A DNA stretch of 64,000 nucleotides from Paraburkholderia sp. SOS3 (lineage in GTDB: Bacteria; Pseudomonadota; Gammaproteobacteria; Burkholderiales; Burkholderiaceae): assembly GCF_001922345.1 (NCBI RefSeq), contig NZ_CP018811.1:2914001-2978000 (forward strand). The letters run 5' to 3'. Every line of letters begins with the position of its first letter. Position 1 is the first letter of the stretch. The notes under the pieces were generated by a model that did not search any database, was not told the origin of the DNA, and saw only the letters and a list, made by a program, of their open reading frames with translations. Of this stretch, positions 17,885 through 27,179 are shown in pieces. A program made the translations under genes and the position numbers.

Positions 17885-18526
17885 TCAGCTTTCGAACGGC
17901 GCTTCGAGCAGCAGGTCGCAGACGTTGGGAATCTCGAGACCGGGCACGAGGCGACGTCCGATATCCGCCAGCCCCGTTCCGATCGCGGTGTGCGGCTTGC
18001 GCCTCGCGACCTCGGCCAACGCCTCCGCAAACGCCTTCTTGAAACCGAGCCGCGGATAGAGCGCAAGCGTGTCGTCGATCAGTTCGGGCGAGATCTCGTC
18101 CATCCTGAGTCCCAACACGTCGACGTGGGCGCCGATGTGCACGAGCGCGATTTCCGGCTCCCTGCGATCGGCAATATCGGCGGACGAGTGAAGCGCAATG
18201 GCATCCCAGACGATATCGACCTTCGTCGCCGGATAGTCGTGCGCATGCAGGAACCTGCTCGCAGCGTCGGCACCATCCACTTCGAAGCGCTTGTGCGCAG
18301 CGTGATGGTCCGATAGGCCCAGATCGTGAAGCAACGACGCGAGATACACGAGCTCGCGATCGTACTTCATTTGCCGCCTGTTACCGATGAACTCGGCGAA
18401 CCACCATGTTCGGTGAACATGATTGAGAAACGGCTTCGAATGGGCCCGCTCGACGAGCGCCGCCGCCTGGCGCGCAAGCTCGGAGTCCGGCGCAGTCATG
18501 CCTGCGATGGTGACAGGAACTTTCAT
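17885..18526 (-). CDS. HD-domain hydrolase, cyanamide-hydratase-like
   Basis: This 213-residue protein has the metal-binding HD arrangement: an early His (HVHRTWWF), then the His-Asp pair in ASLLHDLGLSD, then further His/Asp residues (IALHSS, LVHIGAHVDV). The overall pattern (NHVHRTWWFAEF, LASLLHDLGL) resembles HD proteins annotated as cyanamide hydratase-like metal-dependent phosphohydrolases; the actual substrate is not known. The start at 18526 is chosen because GAGGAAA lies just before it; an ATG further out exists but has no such site. A perfect inverted repeat (18572-18589) sits about 45-65 bases upstream, in promoter territory. Confidence 0.75.
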   Translation of the reverse strand: MKVPVTIAGMTAPDSELARQAAALVERAHSKPFLNHVHRTWWFAEFIGNRRQMKYDRELVYLASLLHDLGLSDHHAAHKRFEVDGADAASRFLHAHDYPATKVDIVWDAIALHSSADIADRREPEIALVHIGAHVDVLGLRMDEISPELIDDTLALYPRLGFKKAFAEALAEVARRKPHTAIGTGLADIGRRLVPGLEIPNVCDLLLEAPFES

Positions 18527-18571
18527 AAACTTTCCTCGAATGTCTGATTCGAAAAAATAGTTCATCCTGTC

Positions 18572-18589
18572 TTTGTCAGCAATGACAAA
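18572..18589. promoter_or_regulatory. Inverted repeat TTTGTCA-4-TGACAAA, candidate operator
   Basis: Two perfect 7-base arms with a 4-base spacer lie upstream of the HD-domain gene and between it and the GlxA-type regulator gene. The right part (CAGCAATGACAA...CACCCCTC, 18577-18597) recurs almost unchanged at 19797-19817, upstream of the divergent carbonic-anhydrase-like and regulator genes. Confidence 0.5.
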
Positions 18590-18651
18590 CACCCCTCGTT
18601 CGAGGACATGCATCCCCCGCCGGCGCGACGGCGTTCATGGCGAATTGCGCG

Positions 18652-19650
18652 TCAAGCCTTCGGCCGCCCGAAGCGTCGGCGATAGTCCTGGGGCGACACG
18701 CCATAGGCTTTTGCGAATGCGCGGCGCATGCGTTCGTCATCGCCAAAACCGGTCCGACGCGCGATGACCTGAATCGGGTCGTGCGCGGATTCAAGCAACC
18801 GCCTGGCCGCTTCGATACGAAGCCTCTCGACGGCCCGCGCCGGACTTTCGCCCGTTTCGCGAAGATAGACACGCGCAAAGTTGCGCGGGCTCATGCGTGC
18901 TGCGTCCGCCAACGCAGGAATGGACAGGTCCCCTTCCAGGCGGGTTCGAATCCAGTCATGAAGATCGTCGAACCGGCCGCGCGCATCGCGCATCTGCTGA
19001 CGCAGTTCAATGCTGAACTGCGATTGCCCGCCCGGTCGCTTGAGAAAGAGCACCATGCCGCGCGCCACATCGAGCGCGGCCAGATGGCCCAGATCGTCCT
19101 CGATCATCGCCAGCGCCATGTCGATCCCGGCGGAGACGCCGGCCGATGTCCAGATATGGTCGGAGGTGACAAAAATCGCGTCGGGCTTGACGTTAATGGT
19201 CGGATGCTGGTTCTCGAGCCGGCTGCACGCAGCCCAGTGCGTCGTCGCATCGCGGCGATCGAGAACACCGAGCTGGGCCAGCACGAATGCGCCCGTGCAG
19301 ACGGAGCCGAGCCGACGCGGCCGGTCGAGATAGTCCGCGAGCCTTGTTCGAAGCGATGCAGTCGCGGCGGCGGGCATGATCAGGTCGCCGCCCGCAATGA
19401 GCAGCGTGTCGACAGAGTCGATCGCCGTGTCGTCGAGGCGGACGGTTTCCAGCCTCACACGCGTATCGGTGCAGACAGAGCCGCCTGACTCGGAAGCGAG
19501 CACCACCCGATAAGCCGGGCGGCCATCGGGAAAGCAGGCATCGCTGAATGCCTGCAGCGGGCCCGATATGTCCATGAGTTTGGCACCATCATAAGCGACG
19601 ATGACAACCTTGCGAGGCCCCTGCCCGTCCGAATTGTGGATTCCAGACAT
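18652..19650 (-). CDS. GlxA-type AraC-family transcriptional regulator
   Basis: The 332-residue protein has an N-terminal DJ-1/PfpI-like (class I glutamine-amidotransferase-like) domain, residues ~10-190, with a nucleophile-elbow sequence GSVCTGAFVLA, and a C-terminal AraC double helix-turn-helix (~225-325, ALADAARMSPRNFARVYLRE then VIARRTGFGDDERMRRAF). Family members usually sense small molecules through the N-terminal domain and activate neighbouring genes. It lies between the HD-domain gene (same strand) and the divergent carbonic-anhydrase-like gene. Repeated motifs upstream of both suggest it controls them and possibly itself. Confidence 0.9.
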   Translation of the reverse strand: MSGIHNSDGQGPRKVVIVAYDGAKLMDISGPLQAFSDACFPDGRPAYRVVLASESGGSVCTDTRVRLETVRLDDTAIDSVDTLLIAGGDLIMPAAATASLRTRLADYLDRPRRLGSVCTGAFVLAQLGVLDRRDATTHWAACSRLENQHPTINVKPDAIFVTSDHIWTSAGVSAGIDMALAMIEDDLGHLAALDVARGMVLFLKRPGGQSQFSIELRQQMRDARGRFDDLHDWIRTRLEGDLSIPALADAARMSPRNFARVYLRETGESPARAVERLRIEAARRLLESAHDPIQVIARRTGFGDDERMRRAFAKAYGVSPQDYRRRFGRPKA

Positions 19651-19794
19651 TGATCTGACGTATCGAGATGCCGCGGGTCGTGCCGATCACGGGCCCCGCC
19701 GGCGAGCTTCGACGTCCGCCGGCACGCACGATGACCCGAACACTGGAGCAACTGGCGGTGCGTCCCTGACAAAGCTTATAGGCATTTCAGAGGC

Positions 19795-19917
19795 GGCAGC
19801 AATGACAACCACACCTCTTTTTCTGCCAATGTGCGGCGATGCGGATGCGCGCTTGCGAACGCCGATCTCGAGCGACAGCGCTTTGGCAGAAATCGAGGGC
19901 GCAATGTCATTTCTGCC
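19795..19917. promoter_or_regulatory. Repeat-rich divergent control region
   Basis: Between the GlxA-type regulator (-) and the carbonic-anhydrase-like gene (+) lie CAGCAATGACAA...CACACCTC (19797-19817), a near-perfect inverted partner TGTCATTTCTGCC (19905-19917) of GGCAGCAATGACA (19795-19807), and a 9-base perfect inverted repeat GGCAGAAAT / ATTTCTGCC (19885-19893 and 19909-19917). This looks like a set of operator half-sites. Binding by the GlxA-type protein is inferred. Confidence 0.5.
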
Positions 19918-20007
19918 AGCATTGCGCAAATCTATACTTGGTGGCGAGCGCAGCCTTCGACAGCTGCATGCGTATCGGTCAGGCATCGACCACTCTGGAG
20001 CAAGGCA

Positions 20008-20604
20008 ATGGCGAAATACAGCGAATTCGAATTCAGGACACAACCCTGGTTTGACCCGGCGTGGTTCGATCGGTCGGACTTCAAGGGATTCAGCCAGTTC
20101 ATCCCGATGAAAACCATCGTGATCCACTGCTTCGATCCGCGGGCCTCCGAGATACCACAGGCCGTTGCCGATTATTTCGGGGATGAGGTCTATCCGGGCG
20201 AAAACATTCTCGACGAGGCCGGTAACCGGATCGGTAACACGCGGACGCTGTTTGCCGTGTCGAACGCGGGCGGCCGCGCTCTGTCGGCTTTGCAATCGGT
20301 CGCGACCATGGATTATCTCTTCAAGGTTCAGAACGTCGTGGTGGTTCATCATTCGTTCTGCGGCGCGACGGCGTTCACGCCGGACGCGCTCGTCGACGAG
20401 TTCCACGATCATCACCATACCGACATCTCGGCGATGTTCGATCACGATAGTCTCGCGATCTCCGATTTCGAGGAATCGATCAGGCACGACGTCGACTTGC
20501 TTCGCGCGAGTCCTGCTGTGCCGAAAAACGTCAAGCTCTACGGCTTCTTCTACGAAATCAATTCGGGAAAATTGACGCAGGTCGTGCAGGACCTCCCTTC
20601 ATAG
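20008..20604 (+). CDS. Beta-carbonic-anhydrase-like zinc enzyme
   Basis: The 198-residue protein shows the beta-carbonic-anhydrase zinc site: Cys41, His115 and Cys118 (HHSFCGA), with the Asp43-Arg45 dyad in HCFDPRAS and the SNAGGRA loop. The first motif differs from the usual CxDSR in having proline for serine. Family members hydrate CO2, but close relatives hydrolyse COS or CS2, so the substrate is open. The ATG at 20008 follows CTGGAG. The gene is divergent from the GlxA-type regulator with shared repeats between them, which argues for an inducible role rather than a housekeeping one. Confidence 0.8.
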   Translation: MAKYSEFEFRTQPWFDPAWFDRSDFKGFSQFIPMKTIVIHCFDPRASEIPQAVADYFGDEVYPGENILDEAGNRIGNTRTLFAVSNAGGRALSALQSVATMDYLFKVQNVVVVHHSFCGATAFTPDALVDEFHDHHHTDISAMFDHDSLAISDFEESIRHDVDLLRASPAVPKNVKLYGFFYEINSGKLTQVVQDLPS

Positions 20605-20640
20605 CGTTGCGTCGATTGTCGACTGGGCCTCTTGCAAGGC

Positions 20641-21717
20641 TCAGCCAATCCGCTCGACGAGATGCCGCCAGCTCTCGAGAATCGGTTCGCGCGCGAAATT
20701 GGCGAGATGCGTGCGAGCCTGAGCCATCCGGCGTGACCGCTCGTCGTCAGGCAGGCACGCCAGCGACCTCATGCCGGCCGCGATCGATTCCTTATCGAGC
20801 GGATCGGCATCGATCATTGCTTCGCCGCCGATTTCCGTCAGGATGCTCGACCTCGAGACGAGGCACGGCAAGTCATACTCGATCGCCTCGATCACCGGCA
20901 TGCCGAATCCTTCCAGCAGACTCATCAGCACAAAGCCCGATGCATTGCGGTAGAGCCAGCGAAGCTGATCGTCGCTCGTATAGCCTGGCATGATCACACC
21001 GGCGCTCTGCTTTGCGAGTTCGATCGCGGCCTCGGCACCGGGCTCGCACTGCCCGACGATGACGTACTGCCAGCCCTCTTGCGCAAGCCCGCTTGCCGCG
21101 AACGCCTCGATGCAACGAGCCTGATTCTTCCGGTCGCCGACACTTCCCACGGTCAGCAGAAAACGGGAGGAAACGCCATCCACGGCACGTCCCTCTCCTT
21201 CCTTCACCCCGAGGCGCGTCGGGTTATAGATCACGCTCGACGATGCGTAGTCTTCGCCGTACAGGCGGTGAAACTCCTGCTGGGTCGTCTTGCTGACAAA
21301 CACCATGTGCGGCTTGATGCGTCGAATCTGATCGTAGGCGAGCACATAGAACTCGTGCACGCCCGGCGCAAAATATTGGGGATGCGTGATCGGACCGACG
21401 TCGTGACACAGCACGATATCGCGTGCCTCGAGGCGATGACGCACGACGCTAAGCGGATCGAGATGCAGCGTGGGGCGAGGATCGCGGATGACGGGCAGCA
21501 AAGACGACAGCCGCGGTCTGAATACGCGCGCGACGGTTTCCTTGAGCGTCAGACGGCCCGCCACGCGGCGCATGAAATCGGTTTGCGGAAACTCGTGAAA
21601 TCGTCCATAGCGAACGCGCGTCACCCTCGTGCCGAGCGTCGAAATAATATCTTTCCCCAGAAACAGCTTGCCGGTCCGATCGTTGAGCGCCAGCGAGAAA
21701 TCGACATCGATAGACAT
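20641..21717 (-). CDS. Glycosyltransferase, GT4-like fold
   Basis: The 358-residue cytoplasmic GT-B enzyme has a C-terminal donor-binding half with the pattern LEGFGMPVIEAIEYDLPCLV, typical of GT4 retaining transferases, and a TVGSVGDRKNQ segment at the start of that half. It would add one sugar to the lipid-linked repeat unit of the exopolysaccharide. It lies 40 bases downstream of another GT4 gene on the same strand and they are probably co-transcribed. GAGGGTGAACC precedes the ATG. Donor and acceptor cannot be inferred. Confidence 0.88.
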   Translation of the reverse strand: MSIDVDFSLALNDRTGKLFLGKDIISTLGTRVTRVRYGRFHEFPQTDFMRRVAGRLTLKETVARVFRPRLSSLLPVIRDPRPTLHLDPLSVVRHRLEARDIVLCHDVGPITHPQYFAPGVHEFYVLAYDQIRRIKPHMVFVSKTTQQEFHRLYGEDYASSSVIYNPTRLGVKEGEGRAVDGVSSRFLLTVGSVGDRKNQARCIEAFAASGLAQEGWQYVIVGQCEPGAEAAIELAKQSAGVIMPGYTSDDQLRWLYRNASGFVLMSLLEGFGMPVIEAIEYDLPCLVSRSSILTEIGGEAMIDADPLDKESIAAGMRSLACLPDDERSRRMAQARTHLANFAREPILESWRHLVERIG

Positions 21718-21757
21718 GGTTCACCCTCAGTCTCTTTGTTCAGGGAATCAGCGCGAA

Positions 21758-22867
21758 TCAGCGCGACACGGCGCTTACGGCGTCGAACAGATGGCGCGCC
21801 GCCTGCTTCCAGGTAAAGTTGCCGGCCCGTTCGCGTCCCGCCGAGATCAGCGATTGGCGCACCGCTTCGTCATCGAGCGCCGCCAGAATATTCACGCTCC
21901 ACGCCTGCGGACTGAACGGGTCCGCATACAGCGCCGCCGTGCCGCACACTTCCGGAAGCGCGCCATACGGTGCCGCGACCACCGGACAGCCGAGCGCCAT
22001 GGCCTCGAGCGGCGGCAAACCGAACCCTTCTGTTAGCGAAGGAAACGCGAGCGCGCCCGCATTGCGCATCAGCCCGACGAGTTCAGGATCGGTAATGCGG
22101 CCCGCGAACCGGACGTTCGGCGGCACGACGTGCCCGAGATTTTCGAAATCGGCCCGCGTCGCGCCGCCGAACAGCACCAGCTCGACATCGCTCATTTCCG
22201 CATGGGCGAAGGCCTTGAGCAGCACGCCGATATTCTTGTGCTTCTGCGTATTCGCAAGCGCAAGCACATAACGCCGCGGTTCGAGATTCAATACCGCGAG
22301 CTGCCCTTCGTCGGGCCGGATCTGCAAGACATGGTCGCAACCGTTGTGCACGACCACGATCTTGTCGGCACTCGCAATGCCGTAGCGCACGAGTTCGCTC
22401 TTCGAGAATTCCGACACGGTCAGGATGACCTTGTGCCGCTTGCCGATAAAAAAGAACAGGAACTTATACCGCAGCCGGAATGGCAACGAATACGATTCGG
22501 GCGCGGAATACACCTGCGCGTCGTGAATCATCGTCGCGCAGTCGCGGTGGAACAGCGGCCCGAGATTGCAGAGGTTGAGAATGAAATCTTTTCTGCGGGC
22601 CATCGGCAGATACAGCTGCTCCCACGCAGTCCTGTGAATCTTCCGAACCCACGGATCCTCGCGGACACACGAAATGTTTCGATAAGGCGGCACCTTGGCG
22701 CTGTCTCTGACCACAACGGCATAGTCGACGCCATCGGCGGCTTGCCCCGCGATCAGCGCATCGGTCGCCGCGACAAGCTGCTCGGCAACCCGGAGCACAC
22801 CGGTCGGCGCTGAACCGAAAAACTTGCCATTGAACGCTATCGTTTTCGATGCGATCGTTTTCATCAT
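21758..22867 (-). CDS. Glycosyltransferase, GT4 family
   Basis: The 369-residue protein has a GT-B fold with NTQKHKNIGVLLKAF at the domain junction and LTEGFGLPPLEAMALGCPVV as the nucleotide-sugar site. Its N-terminal pattern (FNGKFFG...TGVLRVAEQL), the NLCNLGPL motif and VSEFSKSEL are shared with the glycosyltransferase at 30851-31948, so the two are paralogues within this locus. It is first gene of a two-gene minus-strand unit and is divergent from the flippase gene. Confidence 0.9.
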   Translation of the reverse strand: MMKTIASKTIAFNGKFFGSAPTGVLRVAEQLVAATDALIAGQAADGVDYAVVVRDSAKVPPYRNISCVREDPWVRKIHRTAWEQLYLPMARRKDFILNLCNLGPLFHRDCATMIHDAQVYSAPESYSLPFRLRYKFLFFFIGKRHKVILTVSEFSKSELVRYGIASADKIVVVHNGCDHVLQIRPDEGQLAVLNLEPRRYVLALANTQKHKNIGVLLKAFAHAEMSDVELVLFGGATRADFENLGHVVPPNVRFAGRITDPELVGLMRNAGALAFPSLTEGFGLPPLEAMALGCPVVAAPYGALPEVCGTAALYADPFSPQAWSVNILAALDDEAVRQSLISAGRERAGNFTWKQAARHLFDAVSAVSR

Positions 22868-23161
22868 CTTCCCGTCCGCCCAAGCGTCAATCTTCTTCGC
22901 AGTTATTTGCGGAATCCGACCAGATTGCCACTTAAACTACCCCCAAACCGTCAATGCAACACTCCGGCGCGGGACGCGCGATACAGCAGGCGCGCCATGC
23001 GCGGGCGATGCGATTTTCTATGCAGGGATCGTATCGATGCGGCGCATGCGCCACTGCTGCCTACCGCACGCAAGCTTCGACATTGAATGCGGCGTGCGCC
23101 GACGAACAAACTGCGCTGCGCGCCTCGGCCAGAATGCCAGGACGGCATACCGGACCATTCC

Positions 23162-24643
23162 ATGAGCACCAAACCGAGTCTCAAACGCAGCGCCACCATC
23201 AACCTCGTCGGCAGCATCCTGCCGATCCTGGTCACGCTCGCAACCACGCCAATCTATCTGCACCATATCGGCACCGCGCGTTACGGCGTGCTCGCGATCG
23301 TCTGGATGGTGCAGGGTTATTTCGGCTTTCTCGACCTGGGGTTGTCTCAGGCGACGGCCAACCGCATCGCGCAACTCGACGACGCACCGCACAGCGAGCG
23401 CCAGGCCGTCGTATGGACCGCGCTGATCCTCAACGCCGGATTGGGTATTGCCGGCGGCGTCGTGCTGTTTGCGCTCATGCACACGCTGCTCGCGTTCTTC
23501 GACATCGGCGAGTCGCTCTCGGCGGAGCTGCTGCCCGCGCTGCCCTACGTTGGCTGCCTCGTGGCGCTCTCGAATCTGATCAGCGTGTTCAACGGCGCGC
23601 TCGTCGGACGCGAGCGCTTCGGCGCGCTCAACGCGCTACAGCTCGCGGTCGCCATCCTGTATCAGCTCGCGCCGCTCGGCATGGCGTTCCTGTTCGGGCC
23701 CAACCTGCGCTATCTGGTGTTCGGTACGCTCGGCGCCGGCATCGTAGCGCTGGTGCTGACGGCAATCGTGGTCTGGCGGGTATTTCCGCTGTCGCTTGCG
23801 AACGGCCCGCGCCGTGATCTGGTCCGCCCGCTGTTTTCGTACGGCGCATGGATCAGTCTGACGCGCCTCGCCACGCCCGTGCTGGAAACGGCCGACCGCC
23901 TTCTGATCGGCCACGCGCTCGGACCGCAGGCGGTCACCTACTACCAGGTGCCGTTCAATCTCGCGCAGCGCGTGCGGCTCTTTCCGTTTGTCGTTATCCG
24001 CACGCTATTTCCCCGTCTGTCGTCACTCGACGCCGCAAGCGCTGCAACACTCTCGTTCGGCGCAATACGCGGCCTCGCCGCCGTCCTCACGCCGATGATC
24101 GTGTTCGGCATCTTTTTCATGCACCCGTTTCTCTCGCTGTGGCTCGGCCGGGAATTCGCGTCGCGCGCCACTTCGGTCGGAGAGGCGATTCTGGTCGGCA
24201 TCTGGATCAATTCGCTCACAATGATCGTTGCCACTCATCTGCAGGCAACGGGCAAACCCGGCATCGTCGCGCGTCTGCAGACCTACGAAATACTGCCGTT
24301 CCTCGCCTTGCTGTGGTGGATGCTGCAGCACTTCGGCGTGCTCGGCGCGGCGCTCGCCTGGAGCGTGCGCAGCCTCGTGGACGGGCTGCTGCTGTTTTAT
24401 GCCGCGCGCCTCGATGCGCGGCCGATACGCATGCTGGTCCCGCCTGCGCTGATCGTCGCGGCAGCCTATGTCGGGACACTCGTGTTCGCTCCGCTCACCT
24501 GGCCGAGCATCGCGGTGTGGCTCGGCATGACGGGCATCGCGCTCGTATGGAGCGCGCACACCGAACCGCGGGCCCGGGTGCGCGTGATCGAGCTGTGCGC
24601 GTCGATCCGCAACTACACGCGGCGTTCGGCACAAAGCCAATAG
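23162..24643 (+). CDS. Wzx-type polysaccharide flippase
   Basis: The 493-residue membrane protein has about 12-14 hydrophobic segments and the N-terminal pattern of the MATE/PST polysaccharide-transporter family (SATINLVGSILPILVTLATT, then YLHHIGTARYGVLAIVW). It would move the undecaprenyl-linked repeat unit across the inner membrane for polymerisation. The ATG at 23162 is chosen because the hydrophobic family start follows it and the upstream extension is Arg/Cys-rich and unlike the family. It stands alone on the + strand, divergent from the glycosyltransferase pair and convergent with the acyltransferase. Confidence 0.88.
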   Translation: MSTKPSLKRSATINLVGSILPILVTLATTPIYLHHIGTARYGVLAIVWMVQGYFGFLDLGLSQATANRIAQLDDAPHSERQAVVWTALILNAGLGIAGGVVLFALMHTLLAFFDIGESLSAELLPALPYVGCLVALSNLISVFNGALVGRERFGALNALQLAVAILYQLAPLGMAFLFGPNLRYLVFGTLGAGIVALVLTAIVVWRVFPLSLANGPRRDLVRPLFSYGAWISLTRLATPVLETADRLLIGHALGPQAVTYYQVPFNLAQRVRLFPFVVIRTLFPRLSSLDAASAATLSFGAIRGLAAVLTPMIVFGIFFMHPFLSLWLGREFASRATSVGEAILVGIWINSLTMIVATHLQATGKPGIVARLQTYEILPFLALLWWMLQHFGVLGAALAWSVRSLVDGLLLFYAARLDARPIRMLVPPALIVAAAYVGTLVFAPLTWPSIAVWLGMTGIALVWSAHTEPRARVRVIELCASIRNYTRRSAQSQ

Positions 24644-24776
24644 GATCCGCCGCGCATCGCCGCCCGTGCTCGCGCATTCTGCCGGGCAAGACGGCAATGC
24701 GTTGCGTACGACCATCGGCCCTCGCGCCGGCGCGCGTCTATCACGCATACGTCGCCGGCGCCTCGACAATCGGCGC

Positions 24777-26843
24777 TTAGCGACTGGCAGGCCACGCCTC
24801 GACCGCAATGTCCCGCATGAGCCATCCGCCGATGTATCGCGATCCATCGGAAGTCAGATGATCGCGGTCCGTGTACATGAACTCGCCACCCTGACGCGCG
24901 TAGCAATTCTGCTTGTCGCACAGAAGCGGAAGCGGGTTGAACACCTTCACGTCGGGAAATCTCGCCAACGCCACGAGGATTTTCTTTTGCGTGCCTGACA
25001 GCCGCTGCTCCACTTTCGAACGCGGAACCGCGCAAGGCGAGCGCACCGAAATCTGCACGGGGCGCCGCACACAGGTGCTCGGATCGAAGTCGAGTTCCGG
25101 CGTGTCGAGAACGAAAATCACGCGCTTGCCTGCCGCGCGAAGCCGCGTCAACGTGCGTTCGAGACCGGCGAGATAAACCTCCATATTGCTCTCGTCGCCG
25201 CGTCGGGCCACGCCTCGCGCGGCCTGTGCATCGCGTGCGGCCACCAGACGGATATAGTCGCCCTTGCCGTAGTCGAAATCGCCTGCGATCGACGAAATCG
25301 CATAGCTCGACAGAATCACCGTATCGATATCGCGCGACTTCACCACGTAATCGAGCACGCCATCGAACAGCGCCGCGCAATGTTTGACGTACGTGCCAAG
25401 ATAAATATCGACGCCGGAAAACGGCGGACAGTTGCCGGCGCCGACCGCAAGGAGTCCCGTTCCGCGCGCGGCCAACTCGCGTCGCAGCCCTTCGTAAAAG
25501 TGATTGGCATGACTGTCGCCGAGCAACGCCACTTCGGCGCGCCCGTGGGTCGTGGGCATCATGCAGAATTCGGCGCCCGGAAAGGCTTTCTTGCAGGCGT
25601 CGGTATAGACCCAGTGCTCCTGATGTTCGTTGAAGCTCGCGTCGGGAAAGCGGTTCGGCAGGCCGTTGTCGCGCGAAATCGCGTAGCTGGACACGCCGAT
25701 GCCGGCCATCATCGCAAATAGCACGCTCGCCATGCGCACGGGGTGGCTGCGTGCGATACGGCTGAAGCGCACAGGCGCTTCGATGCACTTGAATGTCAGC
25801 ACCGACAGCGCGAAGGCGACGCCGACGGCGGCAAGACGCATCGTCGCCGTCGGCGCGCCGCCGCTCGATAGACGAAGAAAGACGAGTATCGGCCAATGCC
25901 AAAGATAGAGCGGGTAGCTGATCAGGCCGACGTAAGTCATCGGCCTCAACGCAAGTACGCGGCGGTTGAGCCACGCTGTCGGGCCAGCGGCAATCACGAG
26001 CGTGGCGCCGCCGGCGGGCAGCGCCGCACGCCAGCCCGGAAACACGTTAGCTGGATCGTACAGCGCGAGGCTCAGCGCAATCAGCGCGACACCCGCGCAC
26101 GAGGCGAGCTCGCGCAGCGGCACGCGCCGCGTCCACGCGAGGACCATCGTACTTGCACGCACGCTGCGATATGCGCCCGCGTGAAACTCCGCCCACGCCA
26201 GCGCGGAGCCGAATAACAGCTCCCAGCAGCGCGTCACCGGCAGATAGAACGCCGCGACGGCGTGCGTACCGCTCAAGACAATGCTGCTTGCAAGCGACAG
26301 CGCGATAACCGCGGCGATCGCGAACGTCGCCACGCGCCGGCTCGTATATCGCCACAGCACGAAGAGCGCGACCGGCCAGACGATGTAGTACTGCTCCTCC
26401 ACGCCGAGCGACCACAGATGCAGCAGCGCGCTCGCGCCCGCACCTTGCGAAAAGTAATCGCGCGTCGTGAAGAAATAGAGGTTCGCGACAAACGCAACGC
26501 TCGCGAGCGCATCGGATGCAAGCTGCTCGAGTTCGCCCGATGCCATCATCACGATGCCCGCCGCGAGACAGGCCGCCATCACCGTGATAAGTGCCGGATA
26601 AATACGCTTGATACGTCTCGCGTAGAAACCCACGATGCTGAACCGCTGCTGATCGAGCGTCTCGATGATGTGCTGCGTGATCAGGTAGCCGGAGATCGCG
26701 AAGAAGATATCGACGCCGGCGAATCCGCCCGCGAGCGCCGCCGGGAATGCGTGAAAAACGACCACCGCTATCACCGCAACCGCACGTAATCCGTCGATGT
26801 CAGGCCGATAGCCCTGCACAGGCTTGCGTAACGTTGCGCTCAC
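24777..26843 (-). CDS. OafA-type acyltransferase with C-terminal SGNH domain
   Basis: The 688-residue integral membrane protein has an acyltransferase-3 domain (residues ~1-370), with YRPDIDGLRAVAV, the catalytic-type His in VVVFHAFP and about ten membrane segments. A periplasmic SGNH domain (~400-680) follows, with LLGDSHANHF at its start and DRDHLTSDGSRY near the end. Such proteins transfer acetyl or other acyl groups to surface polysaccharide. The start is taken as GTG at 26843 with GAAGGGAA upstream; earlier in-frame starts add ~129 residues of non-conserved sequence. It is divergent from the GT2-type gene. Confidence 0.88.
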   Translation of the reverse strand: MSATLRKPVQGYRPDIDGLRAVAVIAVVVFHAFPAALAGGFAGVDIFFAISGYLITQHIIETLDQQRFSIVGFYARRIKRIYPALITVMAACLAAGIVMMASGELEQLASDALASVAFVANLYFFTTRDYFSQGAGASALLHLWSLGVEEQYYIVWPVALFVLWRYTSRRVATFAIAAVIALSLASSIVLSGTHAVAAFYLPVTRCWELLFGSALAWAEFHAGAYRSVRASTMVLAWTRRVPLRELASCAGVALIALSLALYDPANVFPGWRAALPAGGATLVIAAGPTAWLNRRVLALRPMTYVGLISYPLYLWHWPILVFLRLSSGGAPTATMRLAAVGVAFALSVLTFKCIEAPVRFSRIARSHPVRMASVLFAMMAGIGVSSYAISRDNGLPNRFPDASFNEHQEHWVYTDACKKAFPGAEFCMMPTTHGRAEVALLGDSHANHFYEGLRRELAARGTGLLAVGAGNCPPFSGVDIYLGTYVKHCAALFDGVLDYVVKSRDIDTVILSSYAISSIAGDFDYGKGDYIRLVAARDAQAARGVARRGDESNMEVYLAGLERTLTRLRAAGKRVIFVLDTPELDFDPSTCVRRPVQISVRSPCAVPRSKVEQRLSGTQKKILVALARFPDVKVFNPLPLLCDKQNCYARQGGEFMYTDRDHLTSDGSRYIGGWLMRDIAVEAWPASR

Positions 26844-27179
26844 CGGAGTATTCCCTTCGAACGTGTATATGTGGCCGTGGATTCGAACCACGGCTCCTGC
26901 GCTCGATAGAGGATGCGCCAGACGATCCGCATATCGATGCGCCTGATCATGGTATCGGCTCGGCAAACACGCACTGCGGCCTATCCCACGCAGTATGCAT
27001 AACACGCGCATTCGCCATGCGTACGCTTGCGAGTGCGCTTCCATGTGCGCTAGGTAGCAGTGCCGCGTCGGCCGCGGCAATACCATGCCTCCTGTATGAA
27101 GGCTGCATGGCTCACGAGGAGCCGGGACGTTCAGCCGATGACTAGATAGCGGTATCGGGGCAAGGCATGGAGGCCGGGG
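26844..27179. other. 336-base divergent intergenic region
   Basis: The region separates the acyltransferase (-) from the GT2-type glycosyltransferase (+) and should hold promoters for both, although no consensus is clear. It includes a tRNA T-arm-like inverted repeat at 26875-26893 (minus-strand loop TTCGAAT between complementary stems). Confidence 0.4.
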
